Part shown: positions 16,510-24,771 of the stretch, piece by piece
How the letters are laid out: each line of letters starts with the position of its first letter
How positions within the stretch are numbered: the stretch's first letter is position 1
Assembly (NCBI GenBank): GCA_905214795.1
Contig: CAJMNM010000034.1
Location: forward strand, 1-32,618
Length of the DNA stretch: 32,618 nt
Reading direction: 5' to 3'
Source of the DNA: an uncultured bacterium
GTDB lineage: Bacteria > Bacteroidota > Bacteroidia > Bacteroidales > Bacteroidaceae
Made by a program: the position numbers and the translations under genes
The notes under the pieces: generated by a model
Databases searched by the model: none
Told to the model about the DNA's origin: nothing
The model's input: only the letters and a program-made list of their open reading frames with translations

Positions 16510-18549
16510 ATGAATACACGACAAATTATCCGGCTGTTGATTATCTTTCTTTTTAGTTCCGCGTCTGTAACCTTTGCCGAACGAACAGACTCTATCGGAC
16601 AAAGAAAAATCAAAGAAGTCATTGTTACAGCCACACCCTCATCCTCATTTCATACCCAGACAAACGGACGAATTTATTGGGATATTCAGTCTCTTGAGAA
16701 TCTCCCTCATTTATTCGGCAGTGCCGACCCCATACGTTTTCTGCAACTCCTGCCCGGCGTCAGCACCAACAACGACTACTCTTCGGGCTTATATATTCAA
16801 GGCTGTGCAGCCTCACATACCCTGGTAGACATCATGGGAGCTCCCGTTTTCAACGCATCCCATATGCTTGGACTTTTCTCTGTTTTCAATAATTCCCACT
16901 TCCGCGGCATGGCATTGGTTCAGAACAGGCATGATGCCTCATTCGGCAACCGCATAGGCGGACATCTTACTTTCTACCCCATTGACTCTGTGGCATCGGC
17001 TCCCCATCTCAATCTTACATTAGGACTTATAGAAAGTTCAGGCACATTAACTCTGCCTACCGGCAAAAAATCAACCATCTATCTCTCCGGACGAGGCAGC
17101 TACCTGAATCTGCTTTACGATAATATGCTGAAACTTGACGGCTCAGAAATAGAATATGGCTTACAAGATTATAATATCGGTTACGTTTATAAACCGGATG
17201 AGACTCAAAAAATCGGCCTGAACATTTATCACGGACGTGATAAATTCAAATTCTGGAGTACGGACATTCAGGGAACAAACGACCTCGACTGGCAAAATAC
17301 GGCCATCTCGCTGGACTGGAACAAACATTTCAGACCTTTCGTTCTGACACAAACGGCATATATCAGCCATAATCAAAACGATTTTGACCTTGAAATCAAC
17401 GCCATCAACGTTCTGATTGACGCATCTATCACACAGGCCGGATACAAAAATGTCTTTGAATGGCAAAATCACCAAACTTCATGGAAAGCGGGTGCGGAAT
17501 ATACCTTCACCTCTGTCCACCCTCTGAACTATAAGACACGAAGCAGTTATATCAAGGCAGAGAACCACAGCGAACTCATTACCGGACATGACGCGAACCT
17601 CTTCGTCAATGCCGACAACCGTATAGGCAATCATTTCCGAATACAAAGCGGCCTGCGTGGAACGCTGTTTGCCGGAAACCGGAAAATATTCTGTGCCCTC
17701 GATCCCAGACTGACTTTTTCATGGTATCCGGCCAGGAATCAAGAAGTCTTTCTACACTACGGTATTTACCACCAGAACCTCCATCAAATCGCCCTGTCTA
17801 ACGGTGGTCTGCCCATCGATTACTGGACCATCTCATCGGCTGAGTTCAAGCCCGAACGCTCACATTCGCTCAGCATGGGTTACCAGAACCGATTCTGTGA
17901 CGGGCGCTATGAGTTTTCAGCGGAGATTTATTTCAAGCACTTGAGCAATCAAAAAGAATTTTATGGCTCCATTCTTGATTTCTTCAGCAGTAACGACAAT
18001 CGTCTGGAAGACATGCTGCTCTCCGGTAAAGGACGGACCTACGGATTAAACCTGATGCTGAAACGCAATAAAGGCCCGCTCACCGGCTGGATTTCCTATA
18101 CTTTGGGTAAAAGCGAACGCAGGTTTAGCGAGCTCGAACCCGAACACTGGTTTAACGCCGCATTCGACCGTCGCCACGACCTGAATATTGTAGCCAACTA
18201 TAAACTGAACAGTCACTGGAGTCTGGGCGGAGATTTTGTCTATGCCACAGGTACACCATATACGGCCTCGAAAAATGTCTATATCATCAATAATAACCTG
18301 GTCAATGAATATGGCCGTCACAACGGAGCAAACCTTCCCCCTACCCACAGACTGGATCTTTCTGCCACCTATCATTTCACCAAACGTAACCGCATGCAGC
18401 ATAGCCTGAATCTTTCAGTCTATAACGTCTACTTCCACCGCAATGTCTTATTTCAATACATGGGATATTGGAAAGACCACTACGGCAAGAAATCGGTTTT
18501 CTCACTTTGTCGCGCATTACCCTCCATCGGTTACACTCTAAAATTCTGA
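16510..18549 (+). CDS. TonB-dependent outer-membrane receptor
   Basis: Energised outer-membrane importer of about 679 residues. The signal peptide is MNTRQIIRLLIIFLFSSASVTFA. Soon after comes KIKEVIVTATP, a TonB-box-like stretch, then a plug domain (about 45-150) with DPIRFLQLLPGVSTNNDYSSGLYIQG, LVDIMGAPVFN and DASFGNRIGGHLTF. The rest is barrel strands ending in an aromatic residue (YTLKF). It lacks the N-terminal carboxypeptidase-like domain common in SusC-type Bacteroidota receptors. A DUF4249 lipoprotein gene begins two bases after its stop, as often seen for this receptor class. The substrate is unknown; this type of pair is not the SusC/SusD glycan kind. No clear promoter box was found between the preceding terminator and the ATG. 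Confidence 0.92.
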   Translation: MNTRQIIRLLIIFLFSSASVTFAERTDSIGQRKIKEVIVTATPSSSFHTQTNGRIYWDIQSLENLPHLFGSADPIRFLQLLPGVSTNNDYSSGLYIQGCAASHTLVDIMGAPVFNASHMLGLFSVFNNSHFRGMALVQNRHDASFGNRIGGHLTFYPIDSVASAPHLNLTLGLIESSGTLTLPTGKKSTIYLSGRGSYLNLLYDNMLKLDGSEIEYGLQDYNIGYVYKPDETQKIGLNIYHGRDKFKFWSTDIQGTNDLDWQNTAISLDWNKHFRPFVLTQTAYISHNQNDFDLEINAINVLIDASITQAGYKNVFEWQNHQTSWKAGAEYTFTSVHPLNYKTRSSYIKAENHSELITGHDANLFVNADNRIGNHFRIQSGLRGTLFAGNRKIFCALDPRLTFSWYPARNQEVFLHYGIYHQNLHQIALSNGGLPIDYWTISSAEFKPERSHSLSMGYQNRFCDGRYEFSAEIYFKHLSNQKEFYGSILDFFSSNDNRLEDMLLSGKGRTYGLNLMLKRNKGPLTGWISYTLGKSERRFSELEPEHWFNAAFDRRHDLNIVANYKLNSHWSLGGDFVYATGTPYTASKNVYIINNNLVNEYGRHNGANLPPTHRLDLSATYHFTKRNRMQHSLNLSVYNVYFHRNVLFQYMGYWKDHYGKKSVFSLCRALPSIGYTLKF

Positions 18550-18551
18550 CA

Positions 18552-19391
18552 ATGAAAAAGTTTCTACTTACAGCCATAGCCACCCTGATGTTCTTACCGT
18601 CATGCGTTAAGGATGAAGACACCGCCTTCACCCCCGAGCTTGTTGTAGAGGGATGGATTGAAAATGACGGCTTTCCGGTAGTATTACTGGGCTGCACCAT
18701 GCCTGTATCGGAAACCAGCCAGGACATAAACGACTACATTGCCAAGTGGGCAAAGGTGACTATTTCAGACGGTGATACAAGCATTATTCTCACCGGAGGC
18801 TATGACAAAAATTATCTTCCTCCTTATAAATACACCACCTATAATATGGTTGGAAAAGTAGGAAAAACCTACACCATCACTGCTGAATACAAAGATCTGC
18901 GTGCCACAGCCTCAACCACCATCCCCGAACCTGTCAACATTGACTCCATACGTGCTATCAAGTGTGAAGATGATACCTCATACTACATCAAAGCCTATTT
19001 TCAGGACGCAGCTCATGAACAGTCTGACTATTATGTTCTCTTCAGCAAACGCCAGCAAGACAAAGTATACCTGTTTCCTTTCATGGGAGCCATATCTGAC
19101 GAATATACCCAACAGCCTCAGATTATAGCCGATGTCTTTCGGGGCGTAGACTATTACTCACAGATTAAAAGAGAAGAAACACAGTATTTCAAGCAAGGCG
19201 ACATCGTACAAATTAAAATCGCGCACGTTGACGAACCCTCATACCGTTTCTGGAAAAGCTACTCTAACTATAAAGAGCTATCTTCTAACATGTTTTTCCC
19301 TTACTCGCAGAACATGGCTACCAACATAATTGGCGGAAAAGGTTATTGGTGCGGATATGGTGCAACAAAGCGCAGCATAAAAATTAAATAA
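18552..19391 (+). CDS. DUF4249 surface lipoprotein
   Basis: A 279-residue lipoprotein with signal MKKFLLTAIATLMFLPSC (lipid Cys18). The mature start C-V-K-D-E-D fits the lipoprotein export signal C-x-K-(D/E)-(D/E) described for Bacteroidota surface lipoproteins. The DUF4249 pattern is plain: LVVEGWIENDGFPVVLLGCT, an immunoglobulin-like block (AKVTISDGDTSIIL), YNMVGKVGKTYTITAEYKDLRATASTTIPEPVNIDSI, and the C-terminal GYWCGYGA. Function is unknown. Its coupling to a TonB receptor (2-base gap) suggests a cell-surface substrate-handling partner, comparable in role to SusD. The frame is open upstream to 18468 inside the receptor gene, but the signal peptide fixes the start at 18552. Confidence 0.9.
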   Translation: MKKFLLTAIATLMFLPSCVKDEDTAFTPELVVEGWIENDGFPVVLLGCTMPVSETSQDINDYIAKWAKVTISDGDTSIILTGGYDKNYLPPYKYTTYNMVGKVGKTYTITAEYKDLRATASTTIPEPVNIDSIRAIKCEDDTSYYIKAYFQDAAHEQSDYYVLFSKRQQDKVYLFPFMGAISDEYTQQPQIIADVFRGVDYYSQIKREETQYFKQGDIVQIKIAHVDEPSYRFWKSYSNYKELSSNMFFPYSQNMATNIIGGKGYWCGYGATKRSIKIK

Positions 19392-19672
19392 ACCATTCTT
19401 ACGCAGGGACAGTATAAGGTATTTTCATAAAAGATTAACACGACGAATATATTTTTTGTAAATTATCAATCATTACAAACTACGTTATCTGTTTTATACA
19501 GTTTTAATGATTAGAACATTTTTCTATATTCCCAAACACAACGCCAATCCTGTATCGATCATCTCAATAATAATATGGAAGGCACCAGGAAAAGAAGAAA
19601 AATATAGACAATTTGTTTTCCGGTTTTTATCACGTTTCAATCACTAATGGCATTACTCTGAGACAAACGCTC

Positions 19673-19720
19673 ACGGTTACCATTTTTTTGTAACCGTAGA
19701 CAAATAATTCACAACCGTAA
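19673..19720. repeat. Outlying AACCGTA repeat cluster with hairpin
   Basis: ACGGTTAC (19673-19680) pairs with GTAACCGT (19690-19697) around a T-rich 9-base loop. A further direct AACCGTA follows at 19713, 21 bases after the one at 19692. It shares the core of the main array about 150 bases downstream. Confidence 0.7.
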
Positions 19721-19853
19721 GCATTTATCAATTTGTAGTTATTTCTTACCACAACAATCTTATTAATATTTAGAAATAAGGTGATTACAACAAACAATGT
19801 ATAATATTCAGATTAAAGTATATTAAAAAGGCCGACACTGTTGATTTTCCGAT

Positions 19854-20007
19854 TGCATACGGTTACGGCTTTTCCCGTAACCGTGCAGAAATTTATTCTC
19901 ATACGGTAACGGGCATCACCGCAACCGTACAGAAAAAAACTCGTAACCGTAGGGAAATGGATTCGTAACCGTAGAGAACAAAACTCACAACCGTAGGCAT
20001 TTTCACG
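19854..20007. repeat. Array of 22-bp units with core AACCGTA
   Basis: Direct cores lie at 19879, 19923, 19945, 19967 and 19989: the last four exactly 22 bases apart and the first 44 before the second. The 22-base slot between (19898-19919) and the one before the array (19854-19875) hold inverted cores (ACGGTAACGG, ACGGTTACGG). The units between cores are purine-rich and only loosely conserved (for example AGAGAACAAAACT). This gives six contiguous units plus one inverted flanking unit. A 22-base period is close to two helix turns, so the cores face the same side of the DNA. It is not a CRISPR array: there is no long identical repeat and no spacer of usual size. Confidence 0.8.
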
Positions 20008-20649
20008 TACTCACATAGACAAAAAAAGGAAGTAAATATTCACGACATTACATCAAGGTCTAATACTTCTTTATTTCAAAAAACAGTCTTAAGAATCATA
20101 CTGTAAAAAGAAATAATACACAAAATATATACTCTTAAAATCCTATCTTTTCCAATCGGGTAATAAAAAAGGAATGAAAAAAGAAAAAACAAATGGACGA
20201 TACAAATTCAAAAAGTAAACAAACAAGGTTATTTTGCCACACTTTGAAAGTGCCTTATAATAAAAAAGAAATAAAAAACAGCTAAAAAAAAGATTTTTCC
20301 TACATAATAACAGTACATAAATATACGACCAGAACAGAAACTCCGGAAGAAGAAATCCATAATATAACTTTAAAAAAGCAGAAATCTTCTGCCTTCTACC
20401 AAGAAACGAATTCGACTCTAAGAAATCGTGAATCGCCTAATATATAAATATTTTATTTCAGCATTCTTCAAAACATGTCAAAAAATCATCATTAGCATCC
20501 GTCAGAAGAGAGCAGGCAAAGAAACGCAGTGGAATTTTTACGCACCCATACAACAACACAAGCGACCTTATATTCCAATCCTGCGACTGCTACATTAAAA
20601 CATATGACTTCAAGAGTTATTTGAATTGAAAATAAAGAATCCGGCGGAG

Positions 20650-21138
20650 TTATTCCTCAAACAACTTCGCATATTCGGCCCGCGCTTCCCGAAGCAAATC
20701 CTGAGGATCTATTTTCACTTGCAACCCACGCTGTCCGGCACTGACATAAATGTAGTCATATTGCGCCGCGCTTTCATGAATATAAGTAGGAAAATGTTTC
20801 TTCATGCCTATGGGCGAACATCCTCCTCTAATATAACCGGTAGTTGGCAGTAATTCTTTTAACGGAAGCAGTTCACACTTCTTATTGCCGCTTACCTTTG
20901 CAGCCAGTTTCAAATCAATCTCGTGCTCACCGGGAATCACGCAAACGAAATATCCGCTCTTGTCGCCATGCAACACAATGGTCTTGAACACACGGTCTAT
21001 ATCCTCACCCAATGATGCCGCCACATGTATGGCGCTCAAGTCATTCTCATCCACTTCATACGGTATCAGTTCATATTGAACCTTTGCCTTGTCCAACAAA
21101 CGGGCCACATTGGTCTTGTTAATCTTCTGTTTTGCCAT
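20650..21138 (-). CDS. ybaK: Cys-tRNA(Pro) deacylase YbaK/EbsC
   Basis: Removes cysteine wrongly attached to tRNA-Pro, a stand-alone editing factor. The 162 residues match the YbaK/ProX family: NVARLLDKAKVQYELIPYEV at the start, GEDIDRVFKTIVLHGDK with the conserved Lys of the active site, VCVIPGEHEIDLKLAAKVSGNKK, then GYIRGGCSPIGMKKHFPTYIHESA, the family's glycine-rich signature. It is cytoplasmic. The start overlaps the uvrA 3' end by 20 bases, so it is translated from the uvrA mRNA. The stop faces the gene-free region, with no clear terminator. Confidence 0.95.
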   Translation of the reverse strand: MAKQKINKTNVARLLDKAKVQYELIPYEVDENDLSAIHVAASLGEDIDRVFKTIVLHGDKSGYFVCVIPGEHEIDLKLAAKVSGNKKCELLPLKELLPTTGYIRGGCSPIGMKKHFPTYIHESAAQYDYIYVSAGQRGLQVKIDPQDLLREARAEYAKLFEE

Positions 21139-23962
21139 ACAACACCTGTTTTAAAAATTTTGGCGTATATCCTTTTGTGCTTTGTGCTACCTCCTCGGGC
21201 GTACCTGCCGACAAGAGTTCACCACCGCCACGTCCGCCTTCCGGTCCCATATCAATAATATAATCAGCCACCTTGATGACATCAAGATTATGCTCTATCA
21301 CCAGAACAGTATTACCCTTTTCCACCAGACGATTCAGTACAGACAACAGAACGCGTATATCCTCAAAATGCAGTCCGGTTGTCGGCTCGTCCAGAATATA
21401 AAAGGTCCGTCCGGTATCTTTCTTAGCCAGCTCGGTTGCCAGTTTCACACGCTGGCTTTCACCTCCGGAGAGGGTTGTAGACGGCTGTCCAAGTTTGATA
21501 TAGCCCAAACCTACATCCTGAAGCACCTTAATCTTATTGAGTATGGCCGGCTGATTTTCAAAAAACTCCACAGCCCGATTGATGGTCATATCCAATACGT
21601 CGGCTATGGATTTACCTTTAAACCGAACCTCTAACGTTTCACGGTTATAGCGCTTGCCATGGCAAACCTCGCACGGTACATATACGTCCGGAAGGAAATT
21701 CATTTCTATTGTTTTGTATCCGTTTCCGCCACAGGCCTCACAACGCCCTCCCTTAACATTGAACGAGAAACGTCCGGGCTTATAGCCTCTGATTTTAGCC
21801 TCGGGCAGAGAGACAAACAAGGAACGGATGTCGTTGAACACGCCTGTATAGGTGGCCGGATTGGACCGCGGTGTGCGTCCGAGCGGCGACTGATCGACAT
21901 CTACTACCTTATCAATAAATTCCAGTCCCTCTATGCTGTCATAAGCCAGCGGCTCACGCAAAGAACGGTAAAAGTATTTTGAAAGAATGGGTTGCAGAGT
22001 GTCGTTGATGAGCGTTGACTTTCCGCTACCGGATACACCAGTTACACAAATCAGTTTTCCTAAAGGGAACTCAATATCCACATTTTTCAGATTATTACCT
22101 TTAGCACCACGCAACCAAAGCGAATGACCGTTTCCTTTACGGCGTTCGGCAGGTATTTCAATCCGACAGGTTCCGTTCAGATAACGTGATGTCAGCGTGT
22201 CGGTTTTCAGCACCGCATCCGGAGTTCCCTGAAAGACGACTTCGCCCCCCATACGTCCGGCCTTTGGCCCCATATCAATGATATAGTCAGCGCTGCGCAT
22301 CATTTCCTCATCGTGTTCTACCACAACCACCGTGTTGCCGGTGTCACGCAAGGCTTTCAAAGAGTTAATCAGACGACAGTTGTCACGCTGATGTAATCCG
22401 ATACTCGGCTCATCGAGAATATACAACACGTTAACCAGCTGTGAGCCGATTTGCGTAGCCAGACGGATACGCTGGCTCTCACCACCGGAAAGCGTGACGG
22501 AAGAACGGTTCAAAGACAGGTAGTCTAATCCTACATCGACAAGGAATTTCAGCCGGGTCCGGATTTCCTTCAGTATCTCGGGAGCTATCTTTTTCTGATA
22601 ATCGGTCAGATGCTCGTCAAGATGGCTCATCCAGTCATAAAGTTCCGAGATGTCCATAGCAGACAGTTCGGCAATGTTTTTGCCGTTGATTCTGAAATGT
22701 AAGGCCTCTTTATTCAATCTCAAGCCACCACAGTCGGGACAGACAGCTGTTTTGGAAAACTGGTCGGCCCACTTCTGCGTGGCGGTCGAATCATCCATCT
22801 CCAATGCGGTCTGTATGTATTTGACCACACCTTCATAAGTCACAAAATAGTCTGAAGAGGTATGAACCAGCTGCGCCTTCAGTTTTACGCGCTCAACAGA
22901 ACCATACATGATTTCCTGCAAAGCCTCATCGGGCAAGTCCTTGACCGGTGTCTTCACAGTCGCATCATAACGCTCAAGAAGAGCGTCAATCTGCCAGAAA
23001 ATCATGCTGTTCTTATATTTACCGAGAGGTACTATCGCGCCTTCGTAAACAGAGAGGTTACGGTCGGGAATCACTTTGTCCATGTCTATCAGACTGACAA
23101 AGCCCAGACCTTTACAACGCGGGCAGGCTCCCTGTGGAGAATTAAAAGAGAAATTATGCGGGGCCGGATCACGGTATGAAAGTCCGGTTACGGGACACAT
23201 CAAACGTTTGCTGTAATGACGAACCTCTTCGGTGTCGGCATCGTATACCATCAGCAGACCGTCGCCCTGTGCCATCGTTGTAGCCACACTCTGACGGAGA
23301 CGTTTCTCATCCTTGGGCTGCACCCGTAATTTGTCGACAACAACTTCTATGGTATGGTTACGGTAACGGTCAAGCTTCATGCCGTGAGCAATCTCTGTCA
23401 TCTTTCCGTCTACCCTGGCGTAAAGATAACCTTTGCGACGGATGCTCTCAAACAAGTCTTTGTAATGTCCCTTACGGTTGTGTACCACCGGAGCCAGAAG
23501 ATAGATACGACGACCGTCGTAATCGTGTATAATCAGATTGATAATCTGTTCCTCGGTGTAACGCACCATCTTTTCACCGGAAAGATAAGAATAAGCCTCA
23601 CCGGCACGGGCAAAGAGCAGACGAAGGAAATCGTATATTTCAGTTGTAGTTCCTACTGTGGAACGGGGATTCTTGTTTGTGGTTTTCTGTTCAATGGAAA
23701 TAACCGGACTCAATCCTGTAATCTTATCTACGTCAGGCCGTTCTAAATTACCGAGGAAATTGCGCGCATAGGCCGAGAACGTCTCAATATAGCGGCGTTG
23801 TCCCTCGGCAAAAATTGTGTCGAATGCCAATGAGGATTTACCGCTTCCGCTCAATCCTGTAATTACAGTCAGACTGTTGCGCGGCATTTCCACATCAATA
23901 TTCTTCAGATTGTGGACACGCGCGCCAAACACTTCTATTTTCTCTGCTTCGTTTTCTGTCAT
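21119..23962 (-). CDS. uvrA: Excinuclease ABC subunit A (UvrA)
   Basis: Damage-sensing ATPase of nucleotide excision repair; with UvrB it finds bulky lesions. About 947 residues, normal length. Two ABC modules: Walker A GLSGSGKSS (about 36-44) and GVSGSGKSTL (near 640-650), with signatures VTLSGGESQRIRLATQ and TTLSGGESQRVKLATE, each followed by an ILDEP Walker B. The zinc finger of the second module is complete (CEACGG...CEVCHG). In the first, the usual C-x-x-C reads CPVT near residue 256, with CPRC near 280 intact. The ATG at 23962 is chosen; a TTG at 23971 overlapping the upstream TGA is the alternative. It lies behind a type-B C-terminal-domain gene and ahead of ybaK in one unit. Confidence 0.97.
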   Translation of the reverse strand: MTENEAEKIEVFGARVHNLKNIDVEMPRNSLTVITGLSGSGKSSLAFDTIFAEGQRRYIETFSAYARNFLGNLERPDVDKITGLSPVISIEQKTTNKNPRSTVGTTTEIYDFLRLLFARAGEAYSYLSGEKMVRYTEEQIINLIIHDYDGRRIYLLAPVVHNRKGHYKDLFESIRRKGYLYARVDGKMTEIAHGMKLDRYRNHTIEVVVDKLRVQPKDEKRLRQSVATTMAQGDGLLMVYDADTEEVRHYSKRLMCPVTGLSYRDPAPHNFSFNSPQGACPRCKGLGFVSLIDMDKVIPDRNLSVYEGAIVPLGKYKNSMIFWQIDALLERYDATVKTPVKDLPDEALQEIMYGSVERVKLKAQLVHTSSDYFVTYEGVVKYIQTALEMDDSTATQKWADQFSKTAVCPDCGGLRLNKEALHFRINGKNIAELSAMDISELYDWMSHLDEHLTDYQKKIAPEILKEIRTRLKFLVDVGLDYLSLNRSSVTLSGGESQRIRLATQIGSQLVNVLYILDEPSIGLHQRDNCRLINSLKALRDTGNTVVVVEHDEEMMRSADYIIDMGPKAGRMGGEVVFQGTPDAVLKTDTLTSRYLNGTCRIEIPAERRKGNGHSLWLRGAKGNNLKNVDIEFPLGKLICVTGVSGSGKSTLINDTLQPILSKYFYRSLREPLAYDSIEGLEFIDKVVDVDQSPLGRTPRSNPATYTGVFNDIRSLFVSLPEAKIRGYKPGRFSFNVKGGRCEACGGNGYKTIEMNFLPDVYVPCEVCHGKRYNRETLEVRFKGKSIADVLDMTINRAVEFFENQPAILNKIKVLQDVGLGYIKLGQPSTTLSGGESQRVKLATELAKKDTGRTFYILDEPTTGLHFEDIRVLLSVLNRLVEKGNTVLVIEHNLDVIKVADYIIDMGPEGGRGGGELLSAGTPEEVAQSTKGYTPKFLKQVLYGKTED

Positions 23963-23967
23963 CTTAC

Positions 23968-24684
23968 TCAATTCGAACTACTGTTTGTACCTGAATAACC
24001 GGTCAATACATTGACATCTCTACGTATGGTATAATCTTTTCCGTCAGCTCCTTTTGCCTTTACCAATACATAATATACACCGTCTTTCACTACCGAACCA
24101 TGGAACTTTCCATCCCATCCTCCGTCGATATTATTCCAGGAATAGATTTTCTGTCCCCAGCGGTTAAATATTGTGGCTTCAAAACTGACAATGGACTGAT
24201 AGCCGTCCTTGGCCTTGTAAATATCATTATACCCGTCGCCGTTTGGAGAAAAGGCGTTGGGCATCTCCAGCTTAGACTCACTGATAGAAACTACAAACGG
24301 ATTGGCCTCTCCTTCGGCCGGATAGGTTATCGTATCATTACCGTGAACGAAAGTGGCGTAAAACTGCACATAAAAAGTACCGCTCTCTGTAAAAGTATAA
24401 TCGAGGTTCTCGTCAAAACGGTTTAATATTGGCGAGTTCTCTTCACCTTCACGATAAACCCTCCATTCATAACGCACGGAATATTCCCCCAAATCCTGAA
24501 CATTTGATGTGAAATGACCTTCGAGCGGAGCTGACTGAGCATCCGACGCGTCGTCAATTTCTTCTCCTGCCGATGTGCGGTAAAGTGCCGACGGATTTGC
24601 TGTTGGATACAGAATCTGCGCAAAAGATTGACCGGAGAGAACAGTCAACAAAAAAGAAACAAAAAAAATCCAAATCCTCTTCAT
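23968..24684 (-). CDS. Secreted protein with type-B gliding-motility C-terminal domain (CHU_C)
   Basis: A 238-residue exported protein: signal MKRIWIFFVSFLLTVLSGQSFAQ, a PKD/Ig-like region (about 50-140: SVRYEWRVYREGEENS, FTESGTFYVQFYATF), then the CHU_C/TIGR04131 domain. Its landmarks are MPNAFSPNGDGYNDIYK, ATIFNRWGQKIYSW, GGWDGKFHGSVVKDGVYYVLVKA and a final basic strand (DYTIRRDVNVLTG). In other Bacteroidota this domain is a type-B sorting signal for the type IX secretion system. Here the protein is small, almost only signal plus domain, with a short Ser/Asn tail. The start follows a TATTTTTG box. It is first in a unit with uvrA and ybaK, and divergent from the LysM gene. Its job is unknown. 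Confidence 0.88.
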   Translation of the reverse strand: MKRIWIFFVSFLLTVLSGQSFAQILYPTANPSALYRTSAGEEIDDASDAQSAPLEGHFTSNVQDLGEYSVRYEWRVYREGEENSPILNRFDENLDYTFTESGTFYVQFYATFVHGNDTITYPAEGEANPFVVSISESKLEMPNAFSPNGDGYNDIYKAKDGYQSIVSFEATIFNRWGQKIYSWNNIDGGWDGKFHGSVVKDGVYYVLVKAKGADGKDYTIRRDVNVLTGYSGTNSSSN

Positions 24685-24699
24685 ACTTGAATATTTGTG

Positions 24700-24707
24700 C
24701 AAAAATA
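24700..24707 (-). promoter_or_regulatory. -7 box of the CHU_C-uvrA-ybaK unit
   Basis: The minus strand reads TATTTTTG about 15 bases before the ATG at 24684. It also favours that ATG over the TTG at 24702, which lies within the box. Confidence 0.5.
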
Positions 24708-24717
24708 ATGTTTCCCG

Positions 24718-24748
24718 TTGAATTAACCACTTTTTTTATGTAATTTTG
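24718..24748 (+). promoter_or_regulatory. Promoter of the LysM gene
   Basis: TTG (24718-24720), 20 bases, TAATTTTG (24741-24748), then the ATG at 24772. A good Bacteroides-type match, divergent from the CHU_C promoter within about 90 bases. Confidence 0.65.
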
Positions 24749-24771
24749 TCCGTCCAACAATAAAAATTAAA

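Larger units (their letters stand above)
19392..20649. other. Gene-free A/T-rich region with repeat clusters
   Basis: About 1.26 kb between the plus-strand DUF4249 gene and the 3' end of the minus-strand ybaK gene, so the flanking genes need neither long regulatory DNA nor share a promoter here. No credible open frame is seen on either strand. It contains a repeat cluster at 19673-19720 and a 22-bp-period array at 19854-20007, then about 640 bases of A-rich sequence. Within the latter are only small dyads, for example GCAGAA-ATC-TTCTGC (20378-20392) and CACTTT-G-AAAGTG (20239-20251). Confidence 0.7.

Noticed and set aside
18468..18551. Longer start for the DUF4249 gene
   Set aside because: The extension lies inside the receptor gene and would bury the lipoprotein signal peptide; ATG at 18552 is right.
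19854..20007. CRISPR array
   Set aside because: The repeated part is only about 7-10 bases, the units are 22 bases in all, some cores are inverted, and no cas gene is near.
21182..23746. Several plus-strand open frames of 60-150 codons opposite uvrA
   Set aside because: They lie fully antisense to a strongly conserved gene, lack ribosome sites and show no family features; typical shadow frames.
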